Shown: positions 23,782 to 36,150, counted from the first letter of the stretch. The stretch: 64,000 bases of DNA from Silvania confinis (GCF_025564085.1 NZ_JAMGZJ010000078.1:620001-684000); one strand, 5' to 3'. Translations and numbers: made by a program. Notes: generated by a model not told the origin, from the letters alone.

Positions 23782-23801
23782 AAAGTAAGCGTGCTTACTT
23801 T
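23782..23801. promoter_or_regulatory. 20-base perfect palindrome upstream of yeaL (putative operator)
   Basis: AAAGTAAGCGTGCTTACTTT has two 9-base arms around GT. Such sites are typical for TetR-family repressors. The regulator is unknown. Confidence 0.6.
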
Positions 23802-24094
23802 ACGCCCTCGACCGCCGGGAACAGAGGTATATCCAAAAAATTGTGTTGATTTAGGCGAATGCCCGAGGCGTGGGGCGAAAAAGCACATCTCAGATCATTG
23901 GGAATAATCACCGGCAGCGTCTATTTTCAACCCCTTTCAGCACTTCTTATTCTCCTCACTAATCGTTGTTCCCTTTTAATCTCCCCGGAAAAATTTGGCC
24001 TGTCACCTGTGCCTGCTCGTTACGGTCATTCTTTGAACTAAGGGATTCGGTCTTTGCAGCGGTACACCACCAAACGTTTAGCCCTGGTACCGTA
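23802..24094. other. leader region between yeaL and the copper receptor gene
   Basis: No gene is supported in these 290 bases. The frame of the downstream receptor stays open back to 23966, but the signal peptide starts at 24095. The Shine-Dalgarno sequence before 24095 is poor, and no known metal operator is recognised. Confidence 0.4.
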
Positions 24095-26122
24095 ATGAAA
24101 AAAGTCAAATTTGCTCCACATCCGCTGGCATGGTCGCTGCTGGTCGCGATCTCGTGCTCGTCGCTTGCGGCAGAGAAAAATGCCGCTCTGCTCCCCAACG
24201 ACGATGACGTGATCACCGTCACCGCACCGGTGATGTCACCACTTGAGGTAGTGACGTCGCCAAAAACGCCCCGCCAGCCGGTGCCGGCCAGCGACGGTTC
24301 CGATTATCTGAAGACCATTCCGGGGTTTAGCCAAATCCGCAACGGCGGTAGCAACGGTGACCCGGTGTTTCGCGGGATGTTCGGCTCGCGCCTGCGCCTG
24401 CTCACCAACGACAGCGAAATGCTCGGTGCCTGTCCGGCGCGAATGGATGCGCCAAGTTCGTACATTTCGCCTGAAAGCTATGACCTGCTGACGGTGACCA
24501 AAGGGCCGGAGACCGTGCTCTGGGGCCCCGGCAACTCCGCCGGGACGGTGCGCTTCGATCGCGAACCGCCGCGCTTTGATAAAGCCGGGATCAAAGGTGA
24601 TGCCAGCTTGCTGGCAGCTTCCAACGATCGCTTTGATGAAAACGCCGACGTCAGCTTTGGTAACGAGTCGGGCTATGTGCGCCTGAACGGCAATAAATCA
24701 AAAGCCGGTGATTACAAAGACGGGAATGGCGATCGCGTGGCCTCGAAGTGGGACAAGTGGAACACCGACCTGGCCATCGGCTGGACACCGGATGCCGACA
24801 CGCTGCTGGAGCTGACCGCCGGGCAGGGCAATGGTGATGCCAGCTACGCCGGACGCGGGATGGACGGTTCCCAGTTCAAACGTGAAAGCCTGGGTCTGCG
24901 TTTTAAGAAGCAAAACATCGGCGAGGTTTTCGACTCATTGGATATGAGCGTTTATTACAACTACGCCAACCACATTATGGATAACTACTCCATGCGCTCG
25001 CCGGGCACGATGTCGGGTGGGATGCCGATGGGCTCGATGGATATGTCGATGCCGATGGAAAAACAGGTCGATCGGCGCACCGTCGGCGGCAGGATGATGG
25101 GTACCTGGCTGTGGTCGGACTATCAGCTGCAAAGCGGCGTGGATATGCAAACCAACACCCATCGCAGTAATGAGGACGCCGAAGATGCCGGCTGGCAGGA
25201 AGATGCCCGTTTCCATGATTACGGCGCGTTCAGTGAGATGACGTGGAATGCCACCGACCTGAGTAAAGTGATTGGTGGGGCGCGGCTGGATAAAGTCGAG
25301 GTGGATAATTACACCGGCGTTGGCAGCAGCAGCCGCGAAGACACTCTGCCTGCGGGTTTCTTACGCGTGGAACATAACCTTGGCACAGCACCGGCGATGG
25401 TCTACGCCGGGCTGGGCTACACCGAACGTTTCCCGGATTACTGGGAACTGTTCTCCCCGACCTACGGACCGGACGGGACCTCGGACGTGTTCGATAACCT
25501 GAAACCGGAAAAAACTACCCAGCTGGACATCGGTGCCCAGTATAAAGGCGAGCGCGCCACCAGTTGGATCTCTGCCTATGTTGGACGCATCAACGACTAC
25601 ATTCTCTTTATCTACGATCCGGATGACAGCCACGTCAGCCAGGCCGACAACGTCGATGCCACCATTATGGGCGGCGAAATGGGGACCTCGTATCAGTTGA
25701 GCGACCAATGGAAAACCGACGCCACGCTGAATTACTCCTGGGGGCAGAACACCGACGATCATCAGCCGCTGCCGCAGATGCCGCCGCTGGAAGCGCGTCT
25801 CGGTCTGACGTGGGAAAAAGACAGCTGGAGTTCGACCGGGTTGCTGCGCATGGTCAGCCCGCAGCATCGTGTAGCGATGAACGAAGGGAACGTGGTGGGG
25901 AAAGATTTTGACCAGAGCGCCGGGTTTGCGATCGTCTCGGCCAATGCCGCGTATAAAGTGAATAAGAACCTGAAGCTGAGCAGCGGGGTGGATAACCTGC
26001 TGGATAAAGCCTACAGCGAGCACCTTAACCTGGCCGGCAACAGCAGCTTTGGCTACTCATCCGACACCCCGGTTAACGAACCCGGTCGCACCTTCTGGGC
26101 GAAGATGAACGTGAACTTCTGA
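24095..26122 (+). CDS. TonB-dependent copper receptor (OprC/NosA family)
   Basis: The 675-residue outer membrane protein has a signal peptide (to 'SSLAAE'), a TonB-box-like 'DDVITVTAP', a plug domain (about residues 60-165) and a 22-strand barrel ending in the aromatic 'NVNF'. 'MFGSRLRLLTNDSEMLGACP' and 'ARMDAPSSYISPESYD' are typical of the copper receptor family. An extracellular loop near residues 299-324 holds about nine Met within 25 positions, which suits Cu(I) binding. OprC takes up copper and NosA serves copper enzyme assembly. It is flanked by conserved backbone genes and has no E. coli K-12 counterpart there. Confidence 0.88.
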   Translation: MKKVKFAPHPLAWSLLVAISCSSLAAEKNAALLPNDDDVITVTAPVMSPLEVVTSPKTPRQPVPASDGSDYLKTIPGFSQIRNGGSNGDPVFRGMFGSRLRLLTNDSEMLGACPARMDAPSSYISPESYDLLTVTKGPETVLWGPGNSAGTVRFDREPPRFDKAGIKGDASLLAASNDRFDENADVSFGNESGYVRLNGNKSKAGDYKDGNGDRVASKWDKWNTDLAIGWTPDADTLLELTAGQGNGDASYAGRGMDGSQFKRESLGLRFKKQNIGEVFDSLDMSVYYNYANHIMDNYSMRSPGTMSGGMPMGSMDMSMPMEKQVDRRTVGGRMMGTWLWSDYQLQSGVDMQTNTHRSNEDAEDAGWQEDARFHDYGAFSEMTWNATDLSKVIGGARLDKVEVDNYTGVGSSSREDTLPAGFLRVEHNLGTAPAMVYAGLGYTERFPDYWELFSPTYGPDGTSDVFDNLKPEKTTQLDIGAQYKGERATSWISAYVGRINDYILFIYDPDDSHVSQADNVDATIMGGEMGTSYQLSDQWKTDATLNYSWGQNTDDHQPLPQMPPLEARLGLTWEKDSWSSTGLLRMVSPQHRVAMNEGNVVGKDFDQSAGFAIVSANAAYKVNKNLKLSSGVDNLLDKAYSEHLNLAGNSSFGYSSDTPVNEPGRTFWAKMNVNF

Positions 26123-26132
26123 CAAAAGTGAT

Positions 26133-26155
26133 GCCGCCGGTCAATGACCGGCGGC
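26133..26155. terminator. hairpin between the copper receptor gene and yeaH
   Basis: GCCGCCGGTCA and TGACCGGCGGC are perfect 11-base arms around one A. It sits between two convergent genes. There is no T-run. Confidence 0.6.
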
Positions 26156-26159
26156 GGGA

Positions 26160-27560
<1,401 letters not shown>

Positions 27561-27566
27561 ACAGTG

Positions 27567-29501
27567 TTAAGACGATTTACGTACCCGCAGATACCATTCG
27601 CACAGCAGGCGAACCTGTTTGCGGGTGTACCCTTTTTCCATCATCCGGTCGACAAAATCGTCGTGTTTTTTCTGCTCGTCGGTTGAGGTCTTAGCGTTGA
27701 ACGAAATGACCGGCAACAGCTCCTCGGTATTAGAGAACATTTTCTTCTCGATAACGGTGCGCAGTTTTTCGTAGCTGGTCCAGTTCGGATTACGTCCGCT
27801 GAAATGCGCTCTGGCGCGCAGCACGAAGTTGACGATCTCGTTACGGAAGTCTTTCGGATTACTGATCCCGGCAGGCTTCTCGATTTTTTCCAGTTCGGCA
27901 TTCAGCGATTCACGGTCAAACAGCTGGCCGGTATCCGGGTCGCGATACTCCTGATCCTGGATCCAGAAATCCGCATAGGTGACATAGCGGTCAAAAATGT
28001 TCTGCCCGTACTCGGAGTAAGATTCCAGGTAGGCGGTCTGGATCTCTTTGCCGATGAACTCGGCGTATTTCGGGATCAGATAGCCTTTGAGGAACTCAAG
28101 ATAGCGTTCAGCCAGCTCTTGCGGGAACTGTTCACGCTCAATTTGCTGCTCCAGCACGTAGAACAGATGCACCGGGTTCGCCGCCACTTCGGCATGGTCA
28201 AAGTTGAACACGCGGGAGAGGATTTTGAACGCAAAGCGCGTTGAAAGCCCGTTCATCCCTTCGTCGACTCCGGCGTAATCGCGATACTCCTGATAAGACT
28301 TCGCTTTCGGGTCGGTGTCTTTCAGGCTTTCACCGTCATAAACGCGCATCTTAGAGTACATGCTCGAGTTTTCTGGCTCTTTCAGGCGCGACAGGATCGA
28401 GAAGCGCGACAGCGTTTCCAGGGTCCCCGGGGCGCAAGGGGCATGCACCAGCTCACTGTGATTCAGCAGTTTTTCGTAAATCTTGATCTCTTCGGAGATC
28501 CGCAGGCAATAAGGCACTTTGACGATGTATACGCGGTCAAGGAACGCCTCGTTGTTCTTGTTGTTACGGAAGGTGACCCATTCCGATTCATTCGAGTGGG
28601 CAAGGATAATGCCGTTAAACGGCAGGGCAGAAATCCCCTCTGTCCCGTTGTAGTTACCTTCCTGAGTGGCGGTCAGCAGCGGATGCAGCACCTTAATCGG
28701 CGCTTTAAACATCTCGACGAATTCCATGACACCCTGGTTGGCACGGCACAGTGCACCGGAATAGCCGTAAGCATCAGGATCGTTTTGCGCGTGGTTTTCC
28801 AGTTTACGGATGTCCACTTTACCGACCAGCGCAGAGATATCCTGGTTGTTCTCATCACCTGGTTCTGTTTTGGCAATCGCAATCTGCTCAAGAATCGACG
28901 GCCAGACTTTCACCACCCGGAATTTGGTAATATCCCCACCGAAATCGTGCAGGCGCTTCGCGGCCCACGGCGACATGATGGTGCCAAGATAGCGACGCGG
29001 GATACCGTACTCTTTATCCAGAATCTGCGCATCTTCCTGCGGGTTAAACAGACACAGCGGGTGATCGTTGACCGGGCTGCGTTCACCGTTAGCGCTCAGC
29101 ACGTAAATTGGCACGCGCTGCATTAACGATTTCAGCCGCTCCGCCAGCGAGGATTTACCGCCGCCCACCGGACCCAACAGATAGAGGATCTGTTTCTTCT
29201 CTTCCAGGCCTTGTGCCGCATGCTTCAGATAGGAAACGATCTGCTCGATGGCATCTTCCATGCCGTAAAATTCTTCAAACGCGGGATATCGGGCAACAAC
29301 CCGATTCGAAAATAGACGGGAAAGCCGTGGCTCCTGGGCAGTATCAACCATATTCGGCTCACCAATAGCCATCAATAGTCGTTCTGCCGCGTTGGCATAG
29401 GCACTGCGATCTTGCCGACAGATGGTAAGAAACTCCTGCAGTGTGAACTCTTCGTCCTTGGCAGCTTCATAGCGCTGGCGATAGTGATCGAATATATTCA
29501 T
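27567..29501 (-). CDS. yeaG: protein kinase YeaG (PrkA family)
   Basis: The 644-residue protein has an N-terminal AAA domain with the Walker A motif 'LLGPVGGGKSS' at residues 109-118 and a C-terminal PrkA kinase-like domain. It closely matches E. coli YeaG, a Ser/Thr kinase made under RpoS and NtrC control in starvation. yeaH lies downstream across a REP element. Confidence 0.95.
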   Translation of the reverse strand: MNIFDHYRQRYEAAKDEEFTLQEFLTICRQDRSAYANAAERLLMAIGEPNMVDTAQEPRLSRLFSNRVVARYPAFEEFYGMEDAIEQIVSYLKHAAQGLEEKKQILYLLGPVGGGKSSLAERLKSLMQRVPIYVLSANGERSPVNDHPLCLFNPQEDAQILDKEYGIPRRYLGTIMSPWAAKRLHDFGGDITKFRVVKVWPSILEQIAIAKTEPGDENNQDISALVGKVDIRKLENHAQNDPDAYGYSGALCRANQGVMEFVEMFKAPIKVLHPLLTATQEGNYNGTEGISALPFNGIILAHSNESEWVTFRNNKNNEAFLDRVYIVKVPYCLRISEEIKIYEKLLNHSELVHAPCAPGTLETLSRFSILSRLKEPENSSMYSKMRVYDGESLKDTDPKAKSYQEYRDYAGVDEGMNGLSTRFAFKILSRVFNFDHAEVAANPVHLFYVLEQQIEREQFPQELAERYLEFLKGYLIPKYAEFIGKEIQTAYLESYSEYGQNIFDRYVTYADFWIQDQEYRDPDTGQLFDRESLNAELEKIEKPAGISNPKDFRNEIVNFVLRARAHFSGRNPNWTSYEKLRTVIEKKMFSNTEELLPVISFNAKTSTDEQKKHDDFVDRMMEKGYTRKQVRLLCEWYLRVRKSS

Positions 29502-29933
29502 GGCATGCCGTCCTTTCGTTTTTTAGCACAGGAAAAGAGCCGTTCATATGAGTAGTAGAGGCTCCCGGAAGCGGGATCCCTTACACCTCACTGCCAGAGC
29601 AGCAACCCGTATGCCAGATCGGGCGCTAAAACTGCGGGGTGATCGGGTATTCAGCTTCTTAAATTAAGCGTAGATGGCATTTGCAAAACTTGCCTGTATG
29701 CAAAATCTAATTTCAATGACATATCAATAACTCATCCAAAATTTCAGCCTTGTCCTGAAAGTCAAACCTTGAGCCTTCGTGAAACTGTCATCCGGCTGAC
29801 CGCGCTCCGTCATCTTTTGCGCGCAAAATGACAGGTTGCTCAAATTGATGAGTTAGCAAAAAGTTTTGAGATAAAGGTTAAAGGGCGGTTACACTCCCTT
29901 TCGCTGATTATTTGACTACAGGAAAAATGGATT
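29502..29933. other. divergent regulatory region of yeaG and mipA
   Basis: No gene is seen in these 432 bases. They should contain the stress promoters of yeaGH and the mipA promoter. I searched for the sigma-54 pattern (GG-N10-GC) expected for yeaG and found only a near miss with 8-base spacing. A loose inverted repeat (CTGTCAT...ATGACAG) spans 29786-29834. Confidence 0.4.
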
Positions 29934-30680
29934 GTGACCAAACTCAAACTTCTGGCATTAGGCGTTCTCGTTGCCGCTTCCGTGGGGACCGTTCACGCGG
30001 AGAACAATTGGTCCGTTGGCGCGGGCGTTGGGGTGATTAACAGCCCGTATAAACAATACGATCGCGACGTGTACCCGGTTCCGGTTATCACCTATGAAGG
30101 GGATGACTTCTGGTTCCGTGGGCTGGGTGGCGGCTACTACCTGTGGAATGACCAGACCGATAAACTGTCGATCATGGCCTATTACTCGCCATTGCACTTC
30201 AAGCCGGGCGACAGCGACAACTCTCAGCTGCGTCAGCTCGACAAACGTAAGAGCACCATGATGGCGGGTCTCTCTTATGTACATAACACCGAGTACGGCT
30301 TCCTGCGCACTGCGCTGGCGGGCGATACCCTCGATAACAGCAACGGCTTCATCTGGGATCTGGCGTGGCTGTACCGTTATACCCACGGCGGGTTGACTCT
30401 GACGCCGGGGATCGGTGTGGAATACACCAGCGAAAACTATAACGACTACTATTACGGCGTGTCGCAGAGGGAAGCCAATCGCAGCGGTCTGAACAGTTAT
30501 AACGCCGACGATGGCTGGAACCCGTACCTCGAGCTGACGGCAAGCTATAAATTTGCCACCGACTGGAACGTATACGGAACGGGCCGTTATTCACACCTGA
30601 GCGATGAAGTGAAAGACAGCCCAATGGTCGATAAATCATGGGCCGGGCTGCTGTCTGTGGGCGTAACTTACAGTTTCTGA
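29934..30680 (+). CDS. mipA: MltA-interacting outer membrane protein MipA (OmpV family)
   Basis: The 248-residue protein has a signal peptide (cut after 'TVHA') and a small beta-barrel with the family stretch 'VYPVPVITYEGDDFWFRGLG' and a final aromatic 'YSF'. MipA links the lytic transglycosylase MltA with PBP1B in E. coli. It begins with GTG at 29934, as the frame from the nearby ATG at 29927 is not the mipA frame. Confidence 0.93.
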   Translation: MTKLKLLALGVLVAASVGTVHAENNWSVGAGVGVINSPYKQYDRDVYPVPVITYEGDDFWFRGLGGGYYLWNDQTDKLSIMAYYSPLHFKPGDSDNSQLRQLDKRKSTMMAGLSYVHNTEYGFLRTALAGDTLDNSNGFIWDLAWLYRYTHGGLTLTPGIGVEYTSENYNDYYYGVSQREANRSGLNSYNADDGWNPYLELTASYKFATDWNVYGTGRYSHLSDEVKDSPMVDKSWAGLLSVGVTYSF

Positions 30681-30713
30681 TTGTGCATTTTTATAATGCA
30701 TTCTGTGCATCAC

Positions 30714-30738
30714 AACGGGGCGCTTGCGCCCCGTTTGC
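30714..30738 (+). terminator. terminator after mipA
   Basis: AACGGGGCGC and GCGCCCCGTT form perfect 10-base arms around TT, followed by TTG. Confidence 0.75.
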
Positions 30739-30771
30739 ATTACGGTGGGGCAGATAAACCAGGAGAAGATT

Positions 30772-31626
30772 ATGAGCGAAAAAACCGTCACCTTTGGCGA
30801 CAGCGTTGTGCTTCCGGCTATCGGTCAGGGCACGTGGTATATGGGTGAACAGGCGGGCCAGCGCCGCCAGGAAGTGGCCGCCCTGCGGGCAGGCATCGAT
30901 CTCGGACTGACGCTTATCGATACCGCAGAAATGTACGCCGACGGTGGGGCCGAAGAGGTGGTTGGCGAAGCAATCAAAGGCCAACGCGATAAGGTTTATC
31001 TGGTCTCCAAAGTTTACCCCTGGAATGCGGGCGGGCAAAAAGGCATTGCCGCCTGTGAGGCGAGCCTGCGCCGGCTGGGCACCGATCGTATTGACCTCTA
31101 TCTGCTGCACTGGCGCGGGAATTATCCGCTGGCGGAAACCGTCAGGCTGATGGAAAAGCTGCAACAGCAGGGCAAGATAGGTCGCTGGGGCGTGTCAAAT
31201 CTGGATTATGCGGATATGCAGGAACTGGTGCAGGTGCCGGGCGGCAAGCTGTGTGCCACCAATCAGGTGCTATACCACCTGGCCTCACGCGGCATTGAGT
31301 ATGATCTTCTGCCGTGGTGCCAGCAGCAACAGATGCCGGTCATGGCCTATTGCCCGCTGGCGCAGGCAGGGCGTTTGCGCTCCGGGCTGATGAATCACCC
31401 GGTCGTAAAGGCGATTGCACACGACTATAACGCCAGTGCGGCGCAGGTGCTGTTGGCGTGGGTTATCCATCACCGTGGAACGATCGCCATTCCAAAAGCA
31501 TCCTCGATTGAGCATGTGGCAGAAAACGCAGGTGCTCTGGAGATGTCCTTGTCCGCCGATGCGTTATTACAACTGGATCAGGCCTTCCCGGCTCCGGGAC
31601 AGAAAACGACGTTAGACATGGTGTGA
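30772..31626 (+). CDS. yeaE: aldo-keto reductase YeaE
   Basis: The 284-residue protein is a TIM-barrel aldo/keto reductase with the conserved Asp-Tyr pair in 'DTAEMYADG', the Lys in 'LVSKVYPWN', the His in 'LLHWRGN' and the NADPH-binding end 'IPKASSIEHV'. E. coli YeaE reduces methylglyoxal. The start at 30772 has CAGGAGAAG upstream and matches E. coli. Confidence 0.93.
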   Translation: MSEKTVTFGDSVVLPAIGQGTWYMGEQAGQRRQEVAALRAGIDLGLTLIDTAEMYADGGAEEVVGEAIKGQRDKVYLVSKVYPWNAGGQKGIAACEASLRRLGTDRIDLYLLHWRGNYPLAETVRLMEKLQQQGKIGRWGVSNLDYADMQELVQVPGGKLCATNQVLYHLASRGIEYDLLPWCQQQQMPVMAYCPLAQAGRLRSGLMNHPVVKAIAHDYNASAAQVLLAWVIHHRGTIAIPKASSIEHVAENAGALEMSLSADALLQLDQAFPAPGQKTTLDMV

Positions 31627-31673
31627 ATTCATGTTGATGCCCTCTCCGGGAGGAAAGGGCAATCGCGTGGGGT

Positions 31674-32558
31674 TTAACGCTTCACAATGTGAATGGCCTG
31701 TCCCAGACGTGAAGGCTGTGCTTCACGTGTGATTTGCGGCTCGCTGACGCAGGCCGTTTCTACACAGACGAAGGTTTTGTATCCCTCATCGGGTACGTCA
31801 CCCATGCTTACCGACAGCGCCGGGCCTGGGTTCCAGCCGACCACATTGCTGTGATGCTGGTGGATGACTTCGATGCTGCGGTTAAGCGCCGCATCATGGA
31901 TCACGCTGCAGGCTTCCGGGTTCAGATATACGCGGTCGGTACGATCCGGGAAGGTCTGGCTGCCGTCGCTCAGATTGCCTTCTTTGGCGTTATTCACTTT
32001 ATCGATAAAGGTATCGCCCAGGCCGCTCACCGTCACAGCCGCAATATCACCCACGTTGAAATAGGTGTGCAGGGCAGAGGTGGTCTCGAATTCGCCGTGT
32101 GCTTCCAGTTCAATTTCGCAGGTTTTGCCCAGCGTAAAGTGCGCATAGAGGGTGAAGTCGTGTGGCCAGAGCTGACGCGTCTCGTCGTTGCTTTGCAGTT
32201 CAAAGGTCAACGCCACGCCGGAATTATCTTCGCGATGGGTTTTCAGCGTCCACGGCAGGTTGCGGGCAAAACCATGGGACGGTAAACCCTGTTCCGTTGC
32301 CGGGCCAAACCACGGCCAGCAGATGGGCACGCCGCCGCGAATGGCTGCGCCTTTCTTAAAGGAGGAGATGTCGCTCAGCCACAGGGCTTCGACTTCGCCT
32401 TCTGGCTGCCAGGAGAGCAGATGCGCGCCATGCAGGGCCACGGAGGCTTTTACCTGTGGGTGATCGACAACAATCACGTCCACTTCATCAATCTGACGGC
32501 GGGAGAGCACAGGGGTAAGTTGTTCGACTACCGGAAGTGCAAAAATTTTATTAATCAT
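31674..32558 (-). CDS. yeaD: glucose-6-phosphate 1-epimerase family protein YeaD
   Basis: The 294-residue protein is a galactose-mutarotase-like hexose-6-phosphate epimerase with the family pieces 'HGAHLLSWQPEGE', 'SHGFARNLPW' and 'ALHTYFNVGDI' (catalytic His). It lies downstream of gapA on the same strand beyond the gapA terminator, as in E. coli, where both are part of sugar phosphate metabolism. Confidence 0.93.
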   Translation of the reverse strand: MINKIFALPVVEQLTPVLSRRQIDEVDVIVVDHPQVKASVALHGAHLLSWQPEGEVEALWLSDISSFKKGAAIRGGVPICWPWFGPATEQGLPSHGFARNLPWTLKTHREDNSGVALTFELQSNDETRQLWPHDFTLYAHFTLGKTCEIELEAHGEFETTSALHTYFNVGDIAAVTVSGLGDTFIDKVNNAKEGNLSDGSQTFPDRTDRVYLNPEACSVIHDAALNRSIEVIHQHHSNVVGWNPGPALSVSMGDVPDEGYKTFVCVETACVSEPQITREAQPSRLGQAIHIVKR

Positions 32559-32589
32559 TACGCAATCCTCTGTCTTTTAAAGCCATAAA

Positions 32590-32613
32590 AAAAGGCGACC
32601 GAGGTCGCCTTTT
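32590..32613 (-). terminator. terminator between gapA and yeaD
   Basis: AAAGGCGACC and GGTCGCCTTT form a strong stem with flanking A and T runs, 23 bases after the gapA stop on the minus strand. Confidence 0.9.
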
Positions 32614-32635
32614 TGGATCAGATTCTCATCTCAAC

Positions 32636-33972
<1,337 letters not shown>

Positions 33973-34386
33973 ATGTCGAATCAACAAAACCCAGAAGAAC
34001 TCAAAAAAAACCTTACAGAAATGCAGTTCTACGTAACCCAAAATCGCGGCACCGAACCGCCGTTTACCGGCCGTCTGCTGCATAACAAGCGGGATGGCGT
34101 ATACCATTGCCTGGTGTGCGATGCCGCTTTATTTAACGCCCAGAGCAAATACGATTCCGGCTGCGGCTGGCCGAGTTTCTACGAGCCGGTCAGCGAAGAG
34201 GCGGTTCGTTACCTGGACGACAGCACCCACGGTATGCAGCGCATCGAGATCCGCTGCGGAAACTGTGACGCCCATCTCGGCCACGTCTTCCCGGATGGTC
34301 CTCAGCCGACCGGCGAGCGTTTCTGCGTCAATTCTGCCTCATTAAGCTTCACTGATGACCAGAATGGCGACCAGACTAAAGGTTGA
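33973..34386 (+). CDS. msrB: peptide methionine-R-sulfoxide reductase MsrB
   Basis: The 137-residue protein has the zinc cysteines Cys46, Cys49, Cys95 and Cys98 and the catalytic Cys118 in 'RFCVNSASL'. It repairs methionine-R-sulfoxide in proteins. The start at 33973 gives exactly the E. coli length. It is followed 42 bases later by yeaC on the same strand. Confidence 0.95.
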   Translation: MSNQQNPEELKKNLTEMQFYVTQNRGTEPPFTGRLLHNKRDGVYHCLVCDAALFNAQSKYDSGCGWPSFYEPVSEEAVRYLDDSTHGMQRIEIRCGNCDAHLGHVFPDGPQPTGERFCVNSASLSFTDDQNGDQTKG

Positions 34387-34428
34387 AAAATCGATTCAGC
34401 AAATTATTCCTTCGGAGCCCGGGTGAGC

Positions 34429-34707
34429 ATGAATATTGATGAGATGATGAACGGCATGACGCCGGAGGTTTATCAGCGGCTGGTGACGGCAGTTGAACTC
34501 GGCAAATGGGCAGATGGTGTGGCCCTGACGCCGGAACAGAAAGAGAATTGCCTGCAACTGGTGATGCTGTGGCAAGCGCGCCACAACACTGAGGCGCAGC
34601 ACATGACCATCGACACCCAGGGTCAGATGGTAATGAAGAGTAAGCGGGAGCTGAAAGAAGATTTCGGTATTACCCCGAAGCCTATCGCAACGTTAAAAAT
34701 GCAGTAA
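34429..34707 (+). CDS. yeaC: DUF1315 family protein YeaC
   Basis: The 92-residue protein follows E. coli YeaC ('MNIDEMMNGMTPEVYQRLVT'). The ATG at 34429 is chosen over the GTG two codons before it because it matches E. coli and has CGGAG at a better distance. The function is unknown. It probably shares a transcript with msrB. Confidence 0.88.
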   Translation: MNIDEMMNGMTPEVYQRLVTAVELGKWADGVALTPEQKENCLQLVMLWQARHNTEAQHMTIDTQGQMVMKSKRELKEDFGITPKPIATLKMQ

Positions 34708-34727
34708 CTTGCTGATTTTTTAATAAA

Positions 34728-34751
34728 AAACGGCAACCTGTGGTTGCCGTT
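34728..34751. terminator. terminator between yeaC and the chitinase gene
   Basis: AACGGCAACC and GGTTGCCGTT form a perfect 10-bp stem with a TGT loop. It is placed between two convergent genes and has A and T runs on the sides. Confidence 0.85.
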
Positions 34752-34762
34752 TCGCTCTTGCA

Positions 34763-36016
34763 TTAGTGCTTAATCCCCAGCGACTCTGCCAGCTGCTTCG
34801 CCAACTGGTTGTTGTCATCTGCCCCGTACTCCCAGAACATCGCCCCAGCCAGTCCTTTGGCTTTGATGTACTCCGCTTTAATGGCGACCGAACGAGGGTT
34901 CTCGTAAGACAGCGCAAACAGCGCCTTGCCCTCGGCAGATGTAACGGACAGCCACGGCACCTGAGCCTGATCGTCCCAGTGCTCGGTAAAGCGTTTCTGC
35001 GGATCGTTTATCAGCGTCTTCACAATATCGTTGTACTTCACATAGGTATCTTTGGTCAGGTCGTAGCCCAGCGATTTGAACAGGCCGATCTCCTGTGGGC
35101 CAAAGTAGGGCTGTGTCACCGGATTTTTTTGTGCATCCGGTTTACTCCAGTCAATACCGGGCTCAACAGAGCGCTTCGGTACGCGACCATAGAACCCGAT
35201 GCCCAGGTTCATCTGCTGCGGCTTGAGTCCGGCGGCCAGATAGTTGTTAACCACAAAGTCGACGCTGTATTTATCTGCCGCGGCAACAGTTGGCCAGGCG
35301 CTGGAGTCATACAGGTTGGCGTTAAAATATTGCGTCCCGTAAGCCATGTCGTAGGTCATCAGGTTGATGTAATCCAGCAGCGGTGCAACGGCCTTCACAT
35401 CGACCCAGCTTTTCGGGCTTTCTGCGTTGGCACCGACGGCAATGGTGACCAGTTTTTTCTGGCCGAACGCCTCACGCAAGCCTTTCAGCAGGGCCGTGAA
35501 GTTATCCCGATCCTCTGGCTTGCTGGCGACCAGGCCCCATGCACCATTCACCGGGAACTCCCAGTCGAGATCAATGCCGTCCAGACCGTATTTTGCAACG
35601 ATGTCCTGTGCTGAACGGATGAACACGGCACGGGTCTCAGCGGTTGATGCTGCGCCCGAAAAGCCACGCGCGCCCCAGCCGCCCACGGAGAGCAGCACCT
35701 TCAGATTCGGGTTTTGTTTGCGCAGGGTAGGGATTAACGCTAAATCGGCGGCGACCTTCGGCGAAAGCCAGATTTGATGCAGCTTGCTCGGATCTTTTAG
35801 CGCGGCGTTGGTCTCATCCTTCTCGTCGTTAAAGACCAGACCAAACGAGTAGTTCAGGTGGGTTATCTGGCGCACATCCAGGGTGTTGATATCTCCTCCT
35901 GGCCCGGCGGTGACATCGCCGCCTCCGTTAAAATAGCCGACGGACATCAGGGTGCTGGCGGACGCAACGGAGGCGCAGAGCAGGGGCAAGGCTGCCAGTA
36001 ATGGCAAACGTTTCAT
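34763..36016 (-). CDS. exported family 18 chitinase
   Basis: The 417-residue enzyme has a signal peptide (cut after 'ASVASA') and a single GH18 barrel with 'KVLLSVGGWGARGFSG' and the catalytic 'DGIDLDWEFP', the acid being Glu153. 'MTYDMAYG' and a terminal 'GAMFWEYGAD' complete the substrate cleft. No chitin-binding domain is visible. It should cleave chitin or chito-oligomers outside the inner membrane. It stands between yeaC and pncA, where E. coli K-12 has no such gene, so it may be a lineage-specific insertion. Confidence 0.92.
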   Translation of the reverse strand: MKRLPLLAALPLLCASVASASTLMSVGYFNGGGDVTAGPGGDINTLDVRQITHLNYSFGLVFNDEKDETNAALKDPSKLHQIWLSPKVAADLALIPTLRKQNPNLKVLLSVGGWGARGFSGAASTAETRAVFIRSAQDIVAKYGLDGIDLDWEFPVNGAWGLVASKPEDRDNFTALLKGLREAFGQKKLVTIAVGANAESPKSWVDVKAVAPLLDYINLMTYDMAYGTQYFNANLYDSSAWPTVAAADKYSVDFVVNNYLAAGLKPQQMNLGIGFYGRVPKRSVEPGIDWSKPDAQKNPVTQPYFGPQEIGLFKSLGYDLTKDTYVKYNDIVKTLINDPQKRFTEHWDDQAQVPWLSVTSAEGKALFALSYENPRSVAIKAEYIKAKGLAGAMFWEYGADDNNQLAKQLAESLGIKH

Positions 36017-36150
36017 AGCGGTTCCTCTTTGACTTTGACGTTAAAAAACAAACACGCCACGTAATGGCGTGGCAAAAAAGTGCCAAAAAAGAGTAGCATT
36101 GCCGCTTCGTTGGGAGTGCGAGGGAGTTCACTTTATGGGACTTATGGGAA

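Noticed and set aside
29690..29720. Possible sigma-54 promoter for yeaG on the minus strand (GGCAAGTTTTGC)
   Set aside because: The GG and GC are 8 bases apart instead of 10, so it does not fit the required spacing.
31640..31665. Terminator-like GC hairpin after yeaE
   Set aside because: GCCCTCTCC...GGAAAGGGC is imperfect and lacks a T-run; it may be a worn intergenic repeat.
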